A stretch of 64,000 nt of DNA from the NCBI GenBank assembly GCA_035556715.1, contig DATMER010000009.1:1-64000 (forward strand), in the 5' to 3' direction. Made by a program: the position numbers and the translations under genes. Each line of letters opens with the position of its first letter. The first letter of the stretch is position 1. The DNA comes from DATMER01 sp035556715. Lineage in GTDB: Bacteria; Acidobacteriota; Thermoanaerobaculia; Multivoradales; UBA5704. The notes under the pieces were generated by a model. It worked only from the letters and a program-made list of their open reading frames with translations, ran no database searches and was not told the origin of the DNA. Below are positions 30,371 through 39,031 of this stretch, in pieces.

Positions 30371-30508
30371 GGGCGGCCGGATGGTCGGCATCATCACGCA
30401 CATCCCGAGCTGCGGGACGAGTTCGCCCAGCAGGTGACCGTGACCAAGCACCAGGGCTTCTCCACCGTCGAGGTCCGCGGGTTGGCGGAAGTGGCGTGAG
30501 TCGCTCCA
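30371..30508 (+). repeat. Direct repeat copy B: partial sbcC 3' end
   Basis: 138-bp second copy of the sbcC end. One G is missing in the CCCGGAG run, so this copy cannot encode the same peptide throughout. It is not linked to any upstream sbcC coding sequence. It marks the far end of the inserted segment. Confidence 0.9.
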
Positions 30509-30668
30509 CGCTGAGAGCGGAGGCTGCGCCCGCTTCCTCTCATTCGCCGGCGGCTCGCCGCGCCCCCGTGAGCGCACTTACAGTTGTAGGAGAGGAGCCG
30601 GTGCTCCTTCCGCCGCGGCCGGAACGAGTGGCCCGCAGCTCTCCTCAACCTCAATTCGGAGACATCGA

Positions 30669-31001
30669 ATGAAGAACTTTGCGCTCGTGATCGCCTTCGC
30701 ACTCCTCGCCGCCGTTCCGGCGTCGGCGGCGTCGGCCGCCGAGATCTCCAAGCCCGTTCCCGCGATGACACCCGTAAAGCAGACCCTGGAAGTAATCCCT
30801 CTGTTCCAGAAGGGGCCCATCCAGCCTTACCCTCCGCGCTGCTATACCCTGCATGGCAACTCGTGTCCGGCCGCCGGGGCCACCCAGGCCTGTACCGACG
30901 TCTGCAACAACAATCTGAGCTGCACCTGCCACAACTTCTATGGCGGCCCCTATGGCACAACCTTCCTCGGGCGGTACTGGGTTTGTGACTACGAATGCTG
31001 A
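30669..31001 (+). CDS. Small secreted Cys-rich protein, function unknown
   Basis: 110 residues with a Sec signal peptide (MKNFALVIAFALLAAVPASA) and a mature part with 8 cysteines in the last 55 residues, ending in EC. GGAG lies about 10 nt before the ATG. It resembles the 18-Cys protein at 9053 in architecture (signal, Pro/Ala-rich spacer, Cys-rich tail) but not in detailed sequence. Eight cysteines suggest four disulfides. No family is recognised. Confidence 0.7.
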   Translation: MKNFALVIAFALLAAVPASAASAAEISKPVPAMTPVKQTLEVIPLFQKGPIQPYPPRCYTLHGNSCPAAGATQACTDVCNNNLSCTCHNFYGGPYGTTFLGRYWVCDYEC

Positions 31002-31028
31002 TCGCCCCGGGGGGGTTACGCGCCTCAC

Positions 31029-34000
31029 CTACCGGGCTGGCAGCGTTATCTCCCTGAGGTTGTCCGTGGCGTCCACGTCGATCAAGAGGCTGCGCGGGTC
31101 GATCCCGGCCCCGGCAGGCTTCCGCGGCACCGTCACCGTGATCTGCTGCTCGCCGGAGCGGACTCGGTGCATGCGCATGTACAGCGGATCGCCGAGCCCT
31201 CCATCCTCCGCGAGCGTGAAGACGCCGACCTCGACGAGATCGTCCATGGGGACCTCGGTCTCGATACCCACGCTGTCGACCACCACCTTGCGCGCCTCCA
31301 CGTCGAGAGTCACCTGCCAGCTCCCTGTTCCAGCCTGCCGCGCCGTCACCCGCTCCGCAGAGAGCTCCCAGTAGGTGTTCGCCTCGAAGAGATCGGCAAG
31401 GAGATACCGGAGCGAGGCCGGCGTGACCGCCTGAAGCTCGCGGTACAAGTCGAGGGAAGTCGGCCGGGGAGGCTCTCCCGAGCCGTGCTTCTTGAGCAGG
31501 CGCCGCAGGGCGACGTTTACCCGCTCCTCGCCGATGTACTCGCGCAGCGCGTACATTGCGAACGGCCCCTTCCTGTAAGCCTGCAACCAATCGGTGGCCC
31601 GGAGCAGCGGGACGTTGGCGCGGGCCTGGGGCGCCAAATACGCCTCCCGCATCAACTTCAGGAGCCGGCGCAGGTGTTCCTCGCCGTAGGTCTTCTCCAT
31701 GACCATCATCGCGGAGTACCACGCCAGACTCTCGCTGAGAAGCGGGGCGCCCTCGACGCGTGCAGACGTGACCTGTTGGCCCCACCACTGGTGCGCAACC
31801 TCGTGCCCCACCACCGCGAACGGGAAATCGAGAGCCCGCGGACCGTCCGCCGGATTGAAGAGGGCGAATGCTTCCTGGTACGAGATGTTGATAGCATCGG
31901 CGTGAAGGGTGATTGCGTCCCCGGGGTACTCGACGAGCCTGATCTGGCCGTGCGGGTATGGCCCGAACTGCTCGGCGTAATAGCTCAGCGAAGCTTGTAC
32001 GCTGCGGACGATGCGATCCAGATTCCAAGCGTGATCCGGATAGTGAACAATCTGAATGGAAACGTCGTTCCACCGCCCTTCATGGACCGCGTAGGCGGCA
32101 GAGAAAAAGGCGTAGTCGTCGCGGATCGGCGCATCGGTCACATAATGGAAATAACGGCGCCCTTTTTCCATCCACGTTCTGCGCAACCTCCCGGGCGCGA
32201 CGGCGACCTGACTTTCGTCGGTGCCCACCACCGCTTCGAACGCGATCCGTTCTTCCCCTGCGGTGTCATACCGCGCCTGCACGTCGTCGAGGGAAGGAAA
32301 CTCGGGCCGCGCGGCGAGCCCATGCGCTCTTCGCTCGCCGGCGTTGTGAAGCTCGCGGCCCGGCTGATAGCCGATCGCGGGCAGCCACTTATCCTCCGTG
32401 AAGTAGGTGCCGTTCGGCACCACGGAGGCATCGACCCCGCCGTTCGAAAATCCTCGCGGCGCGGAATGCACCTCGAAGCTGAGACGCAGCGAATCCCCTG
32501 GCTGCAGCGGCGTCCCCAAGGCGTAGACATGGTGACCGAGGTCATCGTCCGCGAGAACACGTTTCGCCGGCCGGTCGAAGCGGATCGCTCGCGTTTCGAC
32601 TTCCGAGGCGGTGGCCACGTGGATGGAGTCGATCGCCGCCGCGCTTCGATTCACGAGATGGAACGTACCGCGGATGTCCACCTCCCGCCGCTGGGGATGG
32701 ATCTCGACCTTGAGGGAAGCACCCGTCTTCCGGGGCTGCGCGAGGCCTTTGTATTTCCCGTAGCGCCGCTCATATTCGGCGCGCCGCTCCATCTTGTCGG
32801 ACTTCGTGTGGTACGCGTTCAACACGTTGGTGTTGTAGAAGATGAAACCGCCCAGCGTCAGGATGAGCGCCACCGCTACAACCGCGGATCCAACCGCCGC
32901 CCGCGTCGAGCGGTGGCCCGCGAGTTGGAGCCGCAATCCGAGGCCGGACTCCTTCCCCCGAACCCAGAACAGCTTCGTCGCCACCGCTAGGAGCAATGCC
33001 CAGGCGGCCCAGTACAGCTTGAACCACACGAAAGGCGCGACGAACGGCGCGAATCCACGCATATCCGAGTACACCCAGCCGGGATCGGACGCGTACACGA
33101 GCAGCTTGTGCTCGATCCCGAGCTCCGCCGCAAAGGCGGAAAACCCATACGCGAGGAGCAGAACCGTGTGACCGATGTACTTGTGGTTCACGATCGCGTG
33201 GACGGCCAGCGCCAGCAAGACGAAGAGGAGATAATCGGGGAGCTGGAACCCGAAAAGAATCCGCGCATACAGTCCTGTTTCAAACAGGTGATAGCCCATG
33301 CGTACCTGAACGAGCATCGCCGCGGCCATGATCAACGCCTGCAGCAGGACGAGAACGGAGCTGAGCCCGATGAGCTTGCCCACGAACGAGACCCAATCCG
33401 GAGCCGGCGCCGCGTCCGCGATCTCGCTCAAGCGAGCCTCGCGCTCCCGCCAGACCAGCTCGCCGGCGAAGAAGACGATGAGCATCGGAATCAGCAGCCA
33501 GAAGCCGTCCTGAGGATCGGTCAACCAGGCCGTCATCCGCGCCGTCGTGGGGAACAGCCGAATGCCCATGTGCTCCATCAATTCGGGTCCGGACAGCACC
33601 ACCATGAACGGCAAGAACGCCAGGACGAACCAGCCCCAGCTCGTCACCACCGTTCGGAACGATTGCCATGCGATCGCGAACGTCTGCAGGGCGTGGGTTG
33701 CGGACCCGAACCTCCCCTGGACCCGTGGCGCCGAAAGCGTCGTGCCTGGCGCGATGGCTCTCTCCGCGATCTGCCGTCGCCTGCCGCGGTTCCACCACGA
33801 GCCCGGCGACGGATGGGCAAAACGGAAACGCCGATGGGTGAGCGCCAGAGCGCTCAACGCGATGCCGAGCCACAGCGCGCGGTTCGCGAGCAGCGGACCC
33901 TGCAGCCCCACCAGAAGCGTATTTTTTTCGGCGGGAGTCCACACCTTCAACAGCTCGTTGAACACGGGGAGGCAAAATGGGTCCAGCAGCCTCGCCAGCT

Positions 34001-34610
34001 TCCACCATCCCAACGTCCCTGCGACGAACTGCCAACTGAAATTCGAGTGGAAGAAAAGTAGAGCGCTTCCGAAGTAGGCCGCGACCGCCTTCCGGCCGAG
34101 CGCCGAGAGCGAGAACAGGAGCGCAGTGACGATGAACGCGTTCGGCAGAACCAGGAAGACATACGCACCGAGATAGGCCCCGGGCCGGAACGGCCCGATG
34201 AGATCGGCTTCCGCGCGCGACAACAGCGCGGCGAGCACGAGGCCGACCGGCACGGCAACCAGGATCAGCAGGTTGAGGATGAACGCCGCGAGAAATCGGC
34301 CCCTCAGATAGTTGGCCTTGCCGACTGGAGTGGTGTAGAGGAGCGGATGCATCCCCGTCTGTACATCCCGCGCTCCCGCATCGCCGGCCACCGACGCGGT
34401 TATGAACAGCCCTATCATGCTGCCGAAGGTGGCGACGCTCGCGATGACGAACGGCGAATTCAAGAAGTAGCCGCCGTCGCGCGCGTTGGAGACGAATTCT
34501 TCCGTCCCCAACACGTACGTGAAACCCAACACGACCGCGAAATAGAGCCAGGTCGAAAGGCGTCGCGACTGGTGGGTGATTTCAAAACGGAAGATTTCCC
34601 AGAGCTTCAT
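31029..34610 (-). CDS. ABC-2 type permease fused to an M1-family aminopeptidase
   Basis: 1193 residues. The N-terminal 600 or so residues have about a dozen hydrophobic segments in two ABC-2 permease-like blocks. The C-terminal half is an M1 zinc metallopeptidase with HEVAHQWWG at about 936 and a downstream Glu in LLSESLAWYS as third ligand. The start ATG overlaps the stop of the ATPase gene by one base, with GAGGTGG upstream. The pair probably works as one machine that exports a substrate and trims peptides outside; the substrate is unknown. Downstream is the convergent Cys-rich gene at 30669. Confidence 0.88.
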   Translation of the reverse strand: MKLWEIFRFEITHQSRRLSTWLYFAVVLGFTYVLGTEEFVSNARDGGYFLNSPFVIASVATFGSMIGLFITASVAGDAGARDVQTGMHPLLYTTPVGKANYLRGRFLAAFILNLLILVAVPVGLVLAALLSRAEADLIGPFRPGAYLGAYVFLVLPNAFIVTALLFSLSALGRKAVAAYFGSALLFFHSNFSWQFVAGTLGWWKLARLLDPFCLPVFNELLKVWTPAEKNTLLVGLQGPLLANRALWLGIALSALALTHRRFRFAHPSPGSWWNRGRRRQIAERAIAPGTTLSAPRVQGRFGSATHALQTFAIAWQSFRTVVTSWGWFVLAFLPFMVVLSGPELMEHMGIRLFPTTARMTAWLTDPQDGFWLLIPMLIVFFAGELVWREREARLSEIADAAPAPDWVSFVGKLIGLSSVLVLLQALIMAAAMLVQVRMGYHLFETGLYARILFGFQLPDYLLFVLLALAVHAIVNHKYIGHTVLLLAYGFSAFAAELGIEHKLLVYASDPGWVYSDMRGFAPFVAPFVWFKLYWAAWALLLAVATKLFWVRGKESGLGLRLQLAGHRSTRAAVGSAVVAVALILTLGGFIFYNTNVLNAYHTKSDKMERRAEYERRYGKYKGLAQPRKTGASLKVEIHPQRREVDIRGTFHLVNRSAAAIDSIHVATASEVETRAIRFDRPAKRVLADDDLGHHVYALGTPLQPGDSLRLSFEVHSAPRGFSNGGVDASVVPNGTYFTEDKWLPAIGYQPGRELHNAGERRAHGLAARPEFPSLDDVQARYDTAGEERIAFEAVVGTDESQVAVAPGRLRRTWMEKGRRYFHYVTDAPIRDDYAFFSAAYAVHEGRWNDVSIQIVHYPDHAWNLDRIVRSVQASLSYYAEQFGPYPHGQIRLVEYPGDAITLHADAINISYQEAFALFNPADGPRALDFPFAVVGHEVAHQWWGQQVTSARVEGAPLLSESLAWYSAMMVMEKTYGEEHLRRLLKLMREAYLAPQARANVPLLRATDWLQAYRKGPFAMYALREYIGEERVNVALRRLLKKHGSGEPPRPTSLDLYRELQAVTPASLRYLLADLFEANTYWELSAERVTARQAGTGSWQVTLDVEARKVVVDSVGIETEVPMDDLVEVGVFTLAEDGGLGDPLYMRMHRVRSGEQQITVTVPRKPAGAGIDPRSLLIDVDATDNLREITLPAR

Positions 34611-35494
34611 CAAGCCACCTCGTGACAGCAGCCCGCCATGGTGCTGAAGTAGACGTCTTTCAAATCCGCCTCCACGGGATTGAAACCAGCGCCGGGCGAC
34701 TCGGCGCCGTAGACGTGCACGACGGTGCGGCCGGCGAGGAGCTTCGTCGAGATGACCGCGTGCTCCCGCTCCAGCTCCGGCAGCTCGCTCTTCTCGACCA
34801 CGCGCCGCCAGATCCGCCCTTGCAGGGCCGCGACCGCGCGCAGCGGCTCGGTTTCGAGCAGAATCGCACCCTTGTCGATGATTGCTACCCGGCTGCACAG
34901 CTCCTCGACGTCCTCGACGATATGCGTGGAGAGGATGACCACCGCCTTCTCGCCCAGCTCGCTGAGCAGGTTCAGAAAGCGCACCCGTTCGGCCGGATCG
35001 AGACCCGCGGTGGGCTCGTCGACGATGATCAGCTTCGGGTCGCCCAGAAACGCGATGGCGATGCCCAACCGCTGGCGCATCCCTCCGGAGTAGCCGCCGA
35101 GCTTCTTCTTGCGCACTTCATGGAGGTTGGTCTGGTGCAGGAGCGCATCCACGACCTCCCTGCGCGCGCGCCGGTCGGTGATGCCCTTGAGCACCGCGAA
35201 GTGCTCCAGCAGTTGCTCCGCGTTCACCTTCGGGTAGACCCCGAACTCCTGCGGGAGGTAGCCGAGCGTCTCGCGCACCCTCTCCTTCTGCTTCAACACG
35301 TCGATGTCGCCGAAGCGGATCGATCCCTCATCCGGCTCCTGCAGGGTGGCGATCGTTCGCATCAGGGTGGACTTGCCGGCGCCGTTCGGGCCGAGCAGTC
35401 CGAACATGCCGTGGGGAATCGTCAGCGTGACGTCCTTCAGGGCATGCACATTGTTGGCGTAGGTTTTGGAGAGATTCTTGATCTGTAGTTCCAT
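34610..35494 (-). CDS. ABC transporter ATP-binding protein
   Basis: 294-residue cytoplasmic ATPase with Walker A GPNGAGKST, Q-loop LPQEFG, signature YSGGMRQRL, Walker B LIIVDEPTAGLDP and the switch His in STHIVEDVEE. It belongs to the DrrA/CcmA-like group that pairs with ABC-2 permeases. It is translationally coupled to the permease/M1 peptidase gene (TGATG overlap), so the two form the transporter. GAGGG precedes the ATG. Confidence 0.93.
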   Translation of the reverse strand: MELQIKNLSKTYANNVHALKDVTLTIPHGMFGLLGPNGAGKSTLMRTIATLQEPDEGSIRFGDIDVLKQKERVRETLGYLPQEFGVYPKVNAEQLLEHFAVLKGITDRRARREVVDALLHQTNLHEVRKKKLGGYSGGMRQRLGIAIAFLGDPKLIIVDEPTAGLDPAERVRFLNLLSELGEKAVVILSTHIVEDVEELCSRVAIIDKGAILLETEPLRAVAALQGRIWRRVVEKSELPELEREHAVISTKLLAGRTVVHVYGAESPGAGFNPVEADLKDVYFSTMAGCCHEVA

Positions 35495-35694
35495 GTGCCC
35501 TCAAGGGTGCCCTGACGATACATTGCAGCGGATGGCGGTTATCGAACCGTTCCTGCCCTTCGAAATCGACGGCGGCATAGACATGACGCCGCGCCCGCCC
35601 GCGATGTTACGGGGCGATCGCACGACCACGTCGCGCTGGGAGGAGGCTCCCGCTGTATCCGTGCAGATGATGGGGATGGTATAGATCCGGCTGT

Positions 35695-35712
35695 GTGCCT
35701 GGCACCTCTACG
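35695..35712 (+). repeat. Interspersed repeat with GTGCCTGGCAC core (copy 1)
   Basis: GTGCCTGGCACCTCTACG in the 248-bp gap between the ABC ATPase and argR. Three further copies lie at 38388, 41181 and 41353. The core is palindromic. The gap holds no supported gene. Confidence 0.6.
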
Positions 35713-35742
35713 CGGCGCTTCTCCTTCCCCGGGGCCGGCTCT

Positions 35743-36246
35743 TCATGAGAACCGCCGTGTCGTCCGCCAGGAGATCCCCTGCGTGTCCTCCACCCCGTCG
35801 TTGCGCAGGTGACCCTGGAGGCGCAGGGAGAGCAGCTTCTGGTCGAAGGCGTCGGAGGTGAGGACGAGGACCGAGTTGAGCCCCGGGAAGGTGCCCTCCA
35901 CCTCCCTCCACTCGCATTCCTCGATAGCCCGCGCCACAAGGGCTCCCGCTCCCGGCTGGGTCACCAGGAGGGTGAGGTGGGGTCCGGCGAACCGGACCTC
36001 GGTCACATGCTTCGCGGCCCCTTCGAACTGCCCCACGTCGTCGTGCAAGCCGAGAATCCAGCGCTCCTCCATGCGCAAGGCCCCTAGCTCCTTCAGGTCG
36101 CGGCTCACGCTCGACTGCGTGGCTGGTATGCCCATCTCGGCCAGCTTCTGGATGATCTCCTTCTGCTCAGAGACCGGCTCTTCTCCTTTTAGAATGCTGA
36201 TGATAGCCATGCGGCGCTGCTTCTGAACCTCGCGGCTGCTGGGCAT
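35743..36246 (-). CDS. argR: Arginine repressor ArgR/AhrC family
   Basis: 167-residue regulator of arginine metabolism. The N-terminal winged helix (RRMAIISILKGEEPVSEQKEI then TQSSVSRDLKELG) and the C-terminal arginine-binding/oligomer domain (PGAGALVARAIEECEWREVEGTFPGLNSVLV) both match the family, though the usual GTIAGDDT is GTFPGLNS. The last 30 residues are an unusual extension. The ATG at 36246 has GGAGG 7 nt upstream. No arginine genes are adjacent, so it acts in trans; divergent from the gene at 36412. Confidence 0.88.
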   Translation of the reverse strand: MPSSREVQKQRRMAIISILKGEEPVSEQKEIIQKLAEMGIPATQSSVSRDLKELGALRMEERWILGLHDDVGQFEGAAKHVTEVRFAGPHLTLLVTQPGAGALVARAIEECEWREVEGTFPGLNSVLVLTSDAFDQKLLSLRLQGHLRNDGVEDTQGISWRTTRRFS

Positions 36247-36268
36247 CCGGCACCTCCTCGGTTTCGGC

Positions 36269-36274
36269 ATTCTA
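36269..36274 (-). promoter_or_regulatory. -10 element of argR
   Basis: TAGAAT (5 of 6 consensus) 22 nt before the argR ATG, with TTGCTT 18 nt further upstream as a weak -35. Confidence 0.5.
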
Positions 36275-36307
36275 GACCCATACCCGCATACGAAGCAAGC
36301 TTGGGGG

Positions 36308-36336
36308 TTGACAAACGCTCGGGGCCGTTCTAGCGT
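36308..36336 (+). promoter_or_regulatory. Sigma-70 promoter of the small helical protein gene
   Basis: A perfect -35 TTGACA, a 17-nt spacer and TAGCGT as -10. It lies 75 nt upstream of the ATG at 36412 and is divergent from the argR promoter, so ArgR could affect both; a TTGAAT half-site lies at its 3' side. Confidence 0.65.
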
Positions 36337-36411
36337 ATGTACATTCAAGGCAGTTGCCCGGCTCCAATTCCGGAGCCGGGGATCCTCCCCGGAAGGGGAA
36401 GGAGGTCCGAG

Positions 36412-36822
36412 ATGGGCTATGAATGGCTGTACATGAACAAGGTGAACTCGTGGGAGAAGATGGACGTGGCCCTGAGCGCCAACGCCGAGCAGGTGCCGAA
36501 GATCGAGATCAACCTGCCGGAGCTGCGGGAGAAGTCGCAACGGGCCCGCGCTCTGTTCGCGCAGCAGGCGGTGCTGATGGCGGCGAAGCAGGAGATCACC
36601 CGGGAGCTGCAGCAGGTGATCCAGGATGGGGACGCGCTGATGAAGTTCCTTCGGGAGGGCCTCAAGGCCCACTACGGAAAGGACAGCGACAAGCTGACCG
36701 AGTTCGGGATCCAGCCGTTCCGCGGTCTTACCCGCAGGTCCGTGGAGAAGCCCGAGCCCCCGCTGCCCGAGACGGTCGCCCCCTCCACCCCATCCGCTGA
36801 AGCTCCTGACACTGCCAAGTAG
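36412..36822 (+). CDS. Small helical protein of unknown function
   Basis: 136 residues, almost all helical, with a Pro-rich tail. The core AKQEITRELQQVIQDGDALM and the following DSDKLTEFGIQPFRG look like a conserved hypothetical family that I recall from Acidobacteria-like genomes. ATG 36412 has GGAGG about 7 nt upstream. It has its own promoter and a strong terminator, so it is a single-gene unit. No membrane segment or catalytic motif is seen. Confidence 0.75.
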   Translation: MGYEWLYMNKVNSWEKMDVALSANAEQVPKIEINLPELREKSQRARALFAQQAVLMAAKQEITRELQQVIQDGDALMKFLREGLKAHYGKDSDKLTEFGIQPFRGLTRRSVEKPEPPLPETVAPSTPSAEAPDTAK

Positions 36823-36833
36823 CCTGTCATTCC

Positions 36834-36867
36834 CCGGGGGCGTGCTGCCGGACGCCCCCGGCTTTTT
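36834..36867 (+). terminator. Rho-independent terminator
   Basis: CCGGGGGCGT and ACGCCCCCGG form a 10-bp stem around an 8-nt loop, followed by CTTTTT. It closes the transcript of the gene at 36412. Confidence 0.92.
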
Positions 36868-36893
36868 CCCCGCTTTTTTTCCTCACCCGTCGT

Positions 36894-37200
36894 CATTCTG
36901 AAATTCTCAGAGCCATTCTGAGCGGCTCAGAACGATTCCGAGAAAGCTCGAAGCCATTCTGAGAATCTCAGAATCATTCTGAGGTCCCTCGAAGCCATTC
37001 TGAGATTTTCAGAATCGTTCTGAGATTCTCGGAGCAGTTCTGAGTGGCTCAGAATGATTCTGAAAATCTCAGAGCCGTTCCGAGCGGCTGAGAATGGCTC
37101 CGAGAAAGCTCGAAGTCATTCTGAGATTCTCAGAATCATTTCGAGGTTCCTCAAAGCCATTCTGAGATTCTCAGAATCGTTCTGAGATTCTCGGAGCGGC
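36894..37200. repeat. Tandem array of about 20-bp palindromic units
   Basis: About 15 units with the pattern CATTCTGAGATTCTCAGAAT, each an imperfect palindrome, run head to tail. Units vary at a few bases. A block of eight units repeats as a larger 162-bp unit: the GAGAAAGCTCGAAG segment starts at about 36940 and again at about 37100, followed by closely matching units. Stops occur in the frames I checked, so it is not a peptide repeat. There are no unique spacers, so this is not CRISPR. Confidence 0.9.
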
Positions 37201-37321
37201 TAGGAGAAATCTTGACGACTTCCGGCTTCAGAACGACCGAGTTGCTCTCCTCGGCGATCCTCGCCGCATACTTACCCCGCACCAAGGCGCCAAAATCAGA
37301 ACGCTTGTACTCGGGCCGCAT
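37151..37321 (-). pseudogene. Truncated BrnA-like antitoxin fragment
   Basis: About 35 residues (PEYKRSDFGALVRGKYAARI...VVLKPEVVK) match the antitoxin-like protein at 44799 (EYDFSGAVRGKYYQRY...VVLLDADVA). The frame then runs into the palindromic array, so the normal C-terminal half is lost. No toxin gene is next to it. Confidence 0.6.
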
Positions 37322-37369
37322 CTTATCGGTGGCTCTGGGGTTCAGCCTTCCCATCCGGAGTGCCAAGCG

Positions 37370-37654
37370 TTACCAAGTCACGCCCTTGAGCTCAGCCGGG
37401 AACAGAGGGCGGTTCGAGGGACGGTCCTCGTCCAAGGCTCGAATCAGGAATTCGCCGGTCTCTTCATGCTCCTGAGCATCGCCGCTCTCAATCCAGGACT
37501 GAAGCAGCTCGGCCAGCTCTGCTTTAGGATCGCAAGCGGGTAGGTGCTGATCCAGCAGGCGAAGGGTCAGCTTGTCAGGAGGGAGTCCCTGCCGCTCGGC
37601 CTCGTGCTGAAGGCGGTCTTCCAAATCGTGGGGGAGGCTCAGAGTCAAGGTCAT
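37370..37654 (-). CDS. Antitoxin-like protein of a toxin-antitoxin type locus
   Basis: 94 residues. The N-terminus MTLTLSLPHDLEDRLQHEA looks like a ribbon-helix-helix strand-helix, and the C-terminus ending FPAELKGVTW is a pattern I recall from a widespread family of short antitoxin-like proteins. No toxin partner is found on either side. Intact frame. Confidence 0.6.
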   Translation of the reverse strand: MTLTLSLPHDLEDRLQHEAERQGLPPDKLTLRLLDQHLPACDPKAELAELLQSWIESGDAQEHEETGEFLIRALDEDRPSNRPLFPAELKGVTW

Positions 37655-37867
37655 GATCGTCTTCGCAGCCGAATCCCGAACTCGGAGTCCGGACCAAGCC
37701 CGGCAGATGGCTCAGGACCTTCGTCGAGATCCGCATGTGCAGGATACCTCCCAAGACCGCCACAAGGAGAACTCGGCCGCAACCCTGCGGCTGCCTGCGC
37801 CAGGGAGACTCCAAGGTCGGACCGCGCCTCATCTTCCGGCTCCCTGCAAGTGTGCCAGTATGACGGT

Positions 37868-38119
37868 ATGAAGCGAACGACGATCACACTCCCGGACGAT
37901 CTCTCGGACCTCGTCGACTCTGAAGCCCGCCGCAGGCAGACGAGCGTATCTGAAGTCATCCGTACGTTCATCCTCGAAGGCTTGGGGGGCACCGCCGAAG
38001 GGCCGCGGGAGATCCCGTTTGCCGGCCTCTTTCACGACCCCGGCATGGTCACCGGTGATTCGCTTGATGAAGCGCTAAAGCAGTACTGGGCCAACGACAT
38101 CAATCGCGATCGTGGATAG
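37868..38119 (+). CDS. Ribbon-helix-helix antitoxin (VapB-like)
   Basis: 83 residues. MKRTTITLPDDLSDLVDSEA is a textbook CopG/RHH DNA-binding start. The C-terminal part would bind the toxin. It overlaps the start of a broken PIN-domain gene, the usual vapBC arrangement. ATG 37868 is preferred to upstream starts because the RHH strand begins there. Confidence 0.75.
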   Translation: MKRTTITLPDDLSDLVDSEARRRQTSVSEVIRTFILEGLGGTAEGPREIPFAGLFHDPGMVTGDSLDEALKQYWANDINRDRG

Positions 38120-38410
38120 CGCACCTTTAGTCGCCGTGGCGAATACGGCCGACCCGGCCCACCGTGCCTGCCTCGCGGCACTCCAGCTCCTGGCTTTCAC
38201 CTAGCCATCCCCGCTCTCTGCGCGGCGGAAGCCGCCTTCCTCATCCATCAGCGCCGGGGTCCCCTGATCGAGGCCCGCTTCCTCCGAGGCCTGGAGAGCT
38301 TCGATGTCCAAGCCCCTCCCGCAGGGGACTGGCCTCGGATCGCAGAGTTGGTCGAGCACTACTCGGACTTCCCTCTGGGCGGAACCGCCGAACAAGTGCC
38401 TGGCACCTAG
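38112..38410 (+). pseudogene. PIN-domain toxin VapC-like, frameshifted and truncated
   Basis: It opens with GTG overlapping the antitoxin stop: VDSAPLVAVANTADPAHRACL is a typical PIN start with the first Asp. A frameshift near 38200 moves the rest (IPALCAAEAAFLIHQRRG...DFPLGGT) to another frame. The sequence stops inside the GTGCCTGGCAC repeat at 38388, just before the last conserved Asp, so the toxin is dead. Confidence 0.7.
38388..38408 (+). repeat. Interspersed repeat with GTGCCTGGCAC core (copy 2)
   Basis: CCGAACAAGTGCCTGGCACCT, at the exact point where the PIN-domain reading frame loses similarity to its family. Confidence 0.65.
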
Positions 38411-38550
38411 GTTCCACCTACGTTCCGCTCCGAACCTGCTCCTGCCTCTACGGATTGGATCGGGGCGGTTTCCACCTTGGCCATCCTGCCTGGGCGCACT
38501 AAACTGTCTTGCCGCGGTCTTACCGGATCGCGGAGACTGGAGGTCTTCGC

Positions 38551-38814
38551 ATGAGCGCCCGGGAGTTTACCGTCCGGCTTTCCACGAAAGGTCAGCTTGT
38601 CGTCCCCAAGGAGATCCGCCAGCGGCACGGGTGGGCGGAGGGTATGGATCTCGTGCTGGAGAACCAGGATGACAGCGTCCTCTTTCGCCCGACCCGGCAG
38701 TTTCCGGAGACGACTCTCGAAGACCTTGTGGGGTGCACCGGATACAAGGGACCCACAAAGAGCCTCAAAGAGATGGAAGGCGGAATTGCGAAGGGAGCGA
38801 GGGACCGCCGGTGA
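38551..38814 (+). CDS. AbrB/MazE-type antitoxin (VapB-like)
   Basis: 87 residues with a swapped-hairpin AbrB domain: FTVRLSTKGQLVVPKEIRQR is the family core. The C-terminal segment with EDLVGCTGYKGP matches VapB proteins that pair with PIN toxins. It overlaps the remnant of such a toxin by 4 nt. Intact frame. Confidence 0.8.
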   Translation: MSAREFTVRLSTKGQLVVPKEIRQRHGWAEGMDLVLENQDDSVLFRPTRQFPETTLEDLVGCTGYKGPTKSLKEMEGGIAKGARDRR

Positions 38815-39031
38815 TCTCGCTCGACACGAACGTGATCGTCCGGGTGGTCACGGCGGACGATCCGGATCAGTTCGCCACGGAGGCATGGACTTCGTGGATG
38901 CCCTGCACCTCGCCGCAAGCACCGGGGCCAATCGGTTCGTGACCTTTGACCGGGGGAGATCGAGGCAACCAGGGACAGGCATGTCTAGGAACTTTCCGGA
39001 AGCTTGTAATGCTCAAGTATCAAACAGGTGA
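38811..39031 (+). pseudogene. PIN-domain toxin VapC-like with internal deletion
   Basis: The first 24 residues (VISLDTNVIVRVVTADDPDQ) are a PIN start with the catalytic Asp. The sequence then jumps, out of frame, to the C-terminal PIN motif MDFVDALHLAASTGANRFVTFDRG. About 70 central codons are missing, so this toxin is inactive while its antitoxin is intact. Confidence 0.7.

Noticed and set aside
35466..35684. Small plus-strand gene between the ABC ATPase and argR
   Set aside because: Overlaps the ATPase start antisense, no ribosome binding site, no family.
36894..37200. CRISPR array
   Set aside because: Units are adjacent palindromes of about 20 bp without unique spacers, and no cas gene is near.
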